Below, piece after piece: positions 5,325 to 8,492 of a stretch of 8,492 nucleotides of DNA. The DNA is from Spirochaetales bacterium UBA1265. GTDB taxonomy: Bacteria > Spirochaetota > Spirochaetia > Sphaerochaetales > Sphaerochaetaceae. Each line of letters begins with the position of its first letter. The stretch's first letter is position 1. Made by a program: the position numbers and the translations under genes. The DNA lies in contig DBVL01000033.1 in NCBI GenBank assembly GCA_002308475.1, forward strand, positions 6,679 to 15,170. Direction: 5' to 3'. The notes beneath the pieces were generated by a model. That model did not search any database. It was not told the DNA's origin and worked only from the letters and a program-made list of their open reading frames with translations.

Positions 5325-5971
5325 AACTTCTCCAGAAGAGAACTCATTATAAACAGAATTCCCGGTACGGTGAAGTTATCCAGCCCATAAGGTGTATATG
5401 CCTCGCACAGGGCCCCTGCCAGGGCAATGCCAATAGAGATGTAAACAGGAAAACCGAAAGCTGAGGCTATAACACTGACTGCAACCATAAAGGCCAGAGA
5501 CCCACCTACGGACTTTCCCCTAGCTCCAGGGATGGAAAGAGAAAGTGTTTTTATCTTTTTCTCTGTGCAGAGCCTTCCGCAAAGAGCCGCAAGTCCGTCT
5601 CCGTACCCCATGCCAAGGATGGCTACCCCAGCACTCACATAGGTCCCCTTACCAAGGAAGGAAACAGAGCATAAGACCATGATGATAGACAGCGGATAGT
5701 AAGTCAGACCCCATCTCTTATTCCCGTTTTTTATGGTAACAACAGTGTTTGCAATTGCAGCAACAAGAAGTCCGAGAATGGGCAGTATTTCAGACTCAAA
5801 GCAGAAGCGCCATATGAAGTACCAGTTGCAGACCCCTATATGGACAACCTTTCTCGCAACCTCTCCACTCAACTCCCCAGAGACCTTGGTCTTTATGATC
5901 AGAGCTGCTATGGCCACACAGGAAAAGATAAGGCCAACCGAGTAGGCTACGGCCAATACATCACCATGCAT
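5321..5971 (-). CDS. VTE5/dolichol kinase-like CTP-dependent prenyl alcohol kinase
   Basis: A membrane protein of 216 residues related to phytol kinase (VTE5), dolichol kinase and CDP-diglyceride synthetase-like proteins. Visible signatures are GEVARKVVHIGV (E37, R40, K41, H44), the NTP-binding segment LGMGYGDGLAALCGR (about 119-133), IPGARGKSVGGSLAF (147-161) and the C-terminal CEAYTPYGLDNFTVP (189-203). At least five hydrophobic segments are present. The start at 5971 is favoured over an ATG at 6034 because the extra 21 residues only read through the Gly-rich tail of the upstream gene in another frame, and GGAGG lies about 11 bases upstream of 5971. It thus overlaps the DUF2207 gene by 11 bases and the DUF92 gene by 4. 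Expected reaction is prenyl alcohol plus CTP to prenyl monophosphate at the membrane, feeding the DUF92 partner. Substrate is unproven. Confidence 0.85.
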   Translation of the reverse strand: MHGDVLAVAYSVGLIFSCVAIAALIIKTKVSGELSGEVARKVVHIGVCNWYFIWRFCFESEILPILGLLVAAIANTVVTIKNGNKRWGLTYYPLSIIMVLCSVSFLGKGTYVSAGVAILGMGYGDGLAALCGRLCTEKKIKTLSLSIPGARGKSVGGSLAFMVAVSVIASAFGFPVYISIGIALAGALCEAYTPYGLDNFTVPGILFIMSSLLEKL

Positions 5972-7832
5972 GACCGCCACCACCTCCGAAGCCTCCTCCT
6001 GAGAAGCCGCTGCTGCCAAAGCCGCCACCACCAATTCTCGGCAAACCGCCCGAACGGGCCTGAGCTGGAGGAATTGCGTTCATACGGATGGCATTGTTCA
6101 TCCTTGAACTCATGGCAGAATAAAGCATGACATCTACCGGACTGACACCTGTATACCAGGTTGGATCAGCTATACTGAGAGAAGAGAATTTCTTAGCCCA
6201 TTTGTTTTCAAGTCCGAAAACTATGGCATATGAGAGAACACGGTAGTAAAGGTCCGGATCCTTCTCTATCATTATCTTAAGTTTGTCAGTCTCAACTTTG
6301 TCTATAAACTCCCTGTAACCGAGAATCTCTTCAAGTATCTTCTGTCCGTACTTACTTCTGCGGATCATAATGGATGACAGCAGAGCCAACAGCACCGTAG
6401 ATAAGACACTGATAACTGGCATGTACAAGGGACAATCCTCATAGACAAGAGTGGTGGAAACGTATCTTATCAAGATCATGGCCACAGTGAATACAGCTAT
6501 CAGGATCTCCATGCCCAGATTGGATTTTCTCAAATACCACTTCTTGAGAAGAGTAGAGAAAAGAAGGAGCATGATCACCGGAGTTAAGAAAGCCCCAAAG
6601 CCCAGGATGAAAAGCTGGTCAGAGACAAACTCATATTGAGAGACTGCAAAAATAGAGAGAATTCCAGGAAGGAAGGTAACAAGAGTGAATACTCCCTGAC
6701 AAATTTGTGATTTTGTATCTGCCAGATCCCTATCCACAGAGAAGTAGCTTTTGACATCTGACCGTGCATCCATCATGCTCTGAGCAAAATTCCCTTTCTG
6801 CAAACCTGGAAGAGTCACCCTCCCCTCAGAGTCCGCCTTCCTGAAGAAAGCCCTGAAAAGGCGTCTCTCGTAGGAAGGGCAGTCCTGCGGAAGCTCCTGT
6901 ATTGTCCTTACAAACTCGAACCTGTTTTTCTTCGGCTCCTCTATCCTTAGATAGCCCTTATCCGCCCAGTAGTAGATCATGGATGTTATGTCCTTATCAT
7001 CCACTGTCCCGTCTGCCACATAACCTACAGCAAGAGGTGTAAAACCCTCCGGCGCATCATACTGGGCTGTAATGATTAATCTCTTATCCTTTCCGTACTT
7101 TGACCAGAAAGCAAATGCAATGAGTACCAACGCTACGCTGACGGCGCTCATGATTACGGAGAAGCGGGCCCTGTTGTCCTTAATCTCCCTGGCTCCCTCA
7201 TACCATGAGTCGGGAAGCTCTATGCGTACTGTAAGAGCCTGCCCCGGGTCAAGGTGGGCCACAGTTCCTATGAGATATGTATATTCTCCGTCTACGTATG
7301 CCTCGGCACTTCCACTGAAGCTCTGAGAGCCATAAGAGCCGTCTGTCAGGTAGATTTTCATGTCATCCCCAGCATATGGGATAATTACAGTGAATTTGAC
7401 ATTTTCAAAGGAGGATTCCCATGAGCTGCCTATCAGGTTCAGATAGAACTCGTCATAGCCTTCATTGTAGTCAGCACCCAGATCATAGTTATAGGAGATG
7501 GCATATTCCTTGTAGCCATTTACATAAGTATCTTCGTCACCTATCCTGAGGGTGACGTAAGCGCCCTCCCTCTCCACTGAACACTTGTCAGAGCACATTA
7601 CGTTGCTCACCCGGGCACGAACCTTCCACTCAGAATAATCAGTGGGTATATCTCTGAGAAAACCATGAGCGGGAGTGTTGTAGTAGAAGATATAGTTTTC
7701 TTCTATGGTGTGAACCGCATTCTTCCCAACGGTTACAGTTATGTCTGCTTCCTTCACATCAAAGGTGGAAGCAGACAGCTGAAAACACGCAAAGAGAACC
7801 ACTAGTATGGCAGTGAACCTGAATTGTCTCAT
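5961..7832 (-). CDS. DUF2207 membrane protein with C-terminal Gly-rich tail, LemA partner
   Basis: A 623-residue protein with signal peptide (residues 1-21, ending QLSA/STF), an extracytoplasmic beta-rich domain (about 24-220) with the DUF2207 pattern TVTVGKNAVHTIEENYIFYYNTPAHGFLRDIP, and a membrane span at about 224-243. A cytoplasmic region beginning LIITAQYDAPEGFTPLAVGYV (about 252-272) includes SMIYYWADKGYLRIEE. Further hydrophobic spans lie near 378-398, 407-430, 440-457 and 470-490. A helical segment with LGYREFIDKVETDKL follows, and the Gly-rich tail (about 595-623) ends GGGGGHAW. This architecture recurs next to LemA in many bacteria. The function is unknown; an envelope or quality-control role is inferred from the family. 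It starts 2 bases after the LemA stop; an AAGG about 13 bases upstream is a weak ribosome site, so coupling to LemA is likely. Confidence 0.9.
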   Translation of the reverse strand: MRQFRFTAILVVLFACFQLSASTFDVKEADITVTVGKNAVHTIEENYIFYYNTPAHGFLRDIPTDYSEWKVRARVSNVMCSDKCSVEREGAYVTLRIGDEDTYVNGYKEYAISYNYDLGADYNEGYDEFYLNLIGSSWESSFENVKFTVIIPYAGDDMKIYLTDGSYGSQSFSGSAEAYVDGEYTYLIGTVAHLDPGQALTVRIELPDSWYEGAREIKDNRARFSVIMSAVSVALVLIAFAFWSKYGKDKRLIITAQYDAPEGFTPLAVGYVADGTVDDKDITSMIYYWADKGYLRIEEPKKNRFEFVRTIQELPQDCPSYERRLFRAFFRKADSEGRVTLPGLQKGNFAQSMMDARSDVKSYFSVDRDLADTKSQICQGVFTLVTFLPGILSIFAVSQYEFVSDQLFILGFGAFLTPVIMLLLFSTLLKKWYLRKSNLGMEILIAVFTVAMILIRYVSTTLVYEDCPLYMPVISVLSTVLLALLSSIMIRRSKYGQKILEEILGYREFIDKVETDKLKIMIEKDPDLYYRVLSYAIVFGLENKWAKKFSSLSIADPTWYTGVSPVDVMLYSAMSSRMNNAIRMNAIPPAQARSGGLPRIGGGGFGSSGFSGGGFGGGGGHAW

Positions 7833-7834
7833 TA

Positions 7835-8389
7835 TCAGAACTGAACCTTGACGTTCTGTCTCTCTGCTTCCGCAACTTCAAGGTATGCAAGCTTTTTGAA
7901 CTTTCCGCCGAAGAGGGAACAGATGAGGTTATTCGGGAAGGTTTCAATAGTGGTATTGAAGGTCTTGACTATGGCATTGTAGTACTTTCTAGCCTGTAAG
8001 ATCTGAGTTTCAAGCTCTGAGAGCTTTTGCTGAAGATCTGTAAAACTCTTATTGGCCTTCAAGTCCGGATAGGCTTCACTTAAGGCAAAGAGGCTCTTGA
8101 GTGTGCCTGCAAAAGCGTTATCAGCCTTATCCTTCTCCTCAATGGAGGTTGCACTCATGGCCATGTTCCTGGCCTGGATGACAGCTGTGAGAGTCTTCTC
8201 CTCATGCTTAGCATAACCCTTAACGGTCTCAACAAGGTTGGGGATGAGGTCATATCTCTGCTTGAGATGGGTGTCAATCTGAGCGTAGGCCTCTTCAGCC
8301 TGGTTCTTGAATTTTACAAAACTATTGTATTTTGATGCAACAATGATCAAAAGTAACAGAATAACAGCAACAATTATCAAGATAGTCAT
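7835..8389 (-). CDS. lemA: LemA family protein
   Basis: A 184-residue protein with one N-terminal membrane anchor (residues 2-18, all aliphatic) followed by the classic LemA helical domain. Matching motifs are SKYNSFVKFKNQAEEAYAQIDTHLKQRYDLIPNLVETVKGYAKHEEKTLTAVIQARN (about 19-74), AYPDLKANKSFTDLQQKLSELETQI (106-130), ARKYYNAIVKTFNTTIETFPNNLI (133-156) and a short tail ending VKVQF. Length is normal for the family. A strong AGGAGGAGA ribosome site lies 4 bases before the ATG at 8389. LemA proteins are coiled-coil membrane proteins of uncertain role, usually encoded beside a TPM-domain or DUF2207 protein as here. It leads a four-gene unit that continues into the prenyl kinases. Confidence 0.95.
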   Translation of the reverse strand: MTILIIVAVILLLLIIVASKYNSFVKFKNQAEEAYAQIDTHLKQRYDLIPNLVETVKGYAKHEEKTLTAVIQARNMAMSATSIEEKDKADNAFAGTLKSLFALSEAYPDLKANKSFTDLQQKLSELETQILQARKYYNAIVKTFNTTIETFPNNLICSLFGGKFKKLAYLEVAEAERQNVKVQF

Positions 8390-8492
8390 ATAGTCTCCTC
8401 CTAATAATTCAATATTTTTCAGGCTTTTTTTAAAAAAATATTGAAAAATTCAATATAAAAACCAAAAAAGCCCAAAAAACACTGATTCTAAA
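8390..8492 (-). promoter_or_regulatory. AT-rich leader of lemA with nested inverted repeats
   Basis: This region is very AT-rich and non-coding. ATATTGAA (8438-8445) and TTCAATAT (8449-8456) form a perfect 8-bp hairpin with a 3-base loop. A third copy of the arm, TTCAATAT, begins at 8409. Outside the hairpin, GGCTTTTTT (8422-8430) pairs with AAAAAAGCC (8464-8472). On the minus strand the hairpin is followed by seven T, which could make it a weak terminator for an unseen upstream gene, or the repeats could be an operator for lemA. I see no clear -35/-10 pair. Confidence 0.45.

Noticed and set aside
1..8492. tRNA, rRNA, CRISPR arrays, insertion sequences or transposase genes
   Set aside because: No cloverleaf ending in a usual tRNA pattern, no regularly spaced repeats, and no transposase motifs or terminal repeats were found; nearly all sequence is accounted for by packed housekeeping-type genes.

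Overview
All recognisable genes in this window lie on the minus strand, so transcription runs from high to low coordinates. Base composition is moderate and coding density is high. The substrate-binding protein has a cleavable signal peptide ending VSA and no lipobox cysteine, which points to a diderm (Gram-negative-type) bacterium. The selenium genes would suit an anaerobe, possibly a spirochaete, but the lineage is a low-confidence guess.

Region 1 (8492 to 4485) is an AT-rich leader followed by four tightly packed genes: LemA, a DUF2207 membrane protein with a Gly-rich tail, a VTE5/dolichol-kinase-like membrane kinase and a VTE6-like DUF92 membrane protein. The first two form a recurrent envelope-associated pair. 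The last two look like the two steps of a prenyl-alcohol salvage pathway (alcohol to monophosphate to diphosphate).

Region 2 (4484 to 1450) is a selenium operon behind a good sigma70-type promoter: a YedE-family putative selenium transporter, a TusA/YedF-N-like Cys-Pro-x-Pro protein, a DUF3343 (putative Se/S carrier) protein, SelD (selenophosphate synthetase), and a stand-alone ModE-type winged-helix DNA-binding domain. Junctions are 0 nt, a 25-nt overlap, a 1-nt overlap and an 8-nt gap, so translation is probably coupled. The expected logic is Se import, carriage of reduced Se on small thiol proteins, then activation by SelD. The end user of selenophosphate (Sec, selenouridine tRNA, or the labile Se of Mo hydroxylases) is not in the window. 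The ModE-like regulator hints at the last.

Region 3 (1449 to 1) is a second promoter followed by a FecB/BtuF/MolA-class periplasmic binding protein and the start of a FecCD-type permease that runs off the window edge. The substrate cannot be read from sequence; molybdate/tungstate is a reasonable hypothesis given the ModE-like neighbour.

The most notable non-coding signal is that both promoters, for the selenium operon and for the ABC importer, carry the same inverted repeat with identical spacing (CCATTGT-N12-ATAATGG), overlapping the -35/-10 region. This suggests one regulator, perhaps the ModE-like protein, controls both units. The importer leader also has a second perfect palindrome (CGTATTGT-N8-ACAATACG) close to the predicted transcription start, with a size and layout reminiscent of ModE operators.
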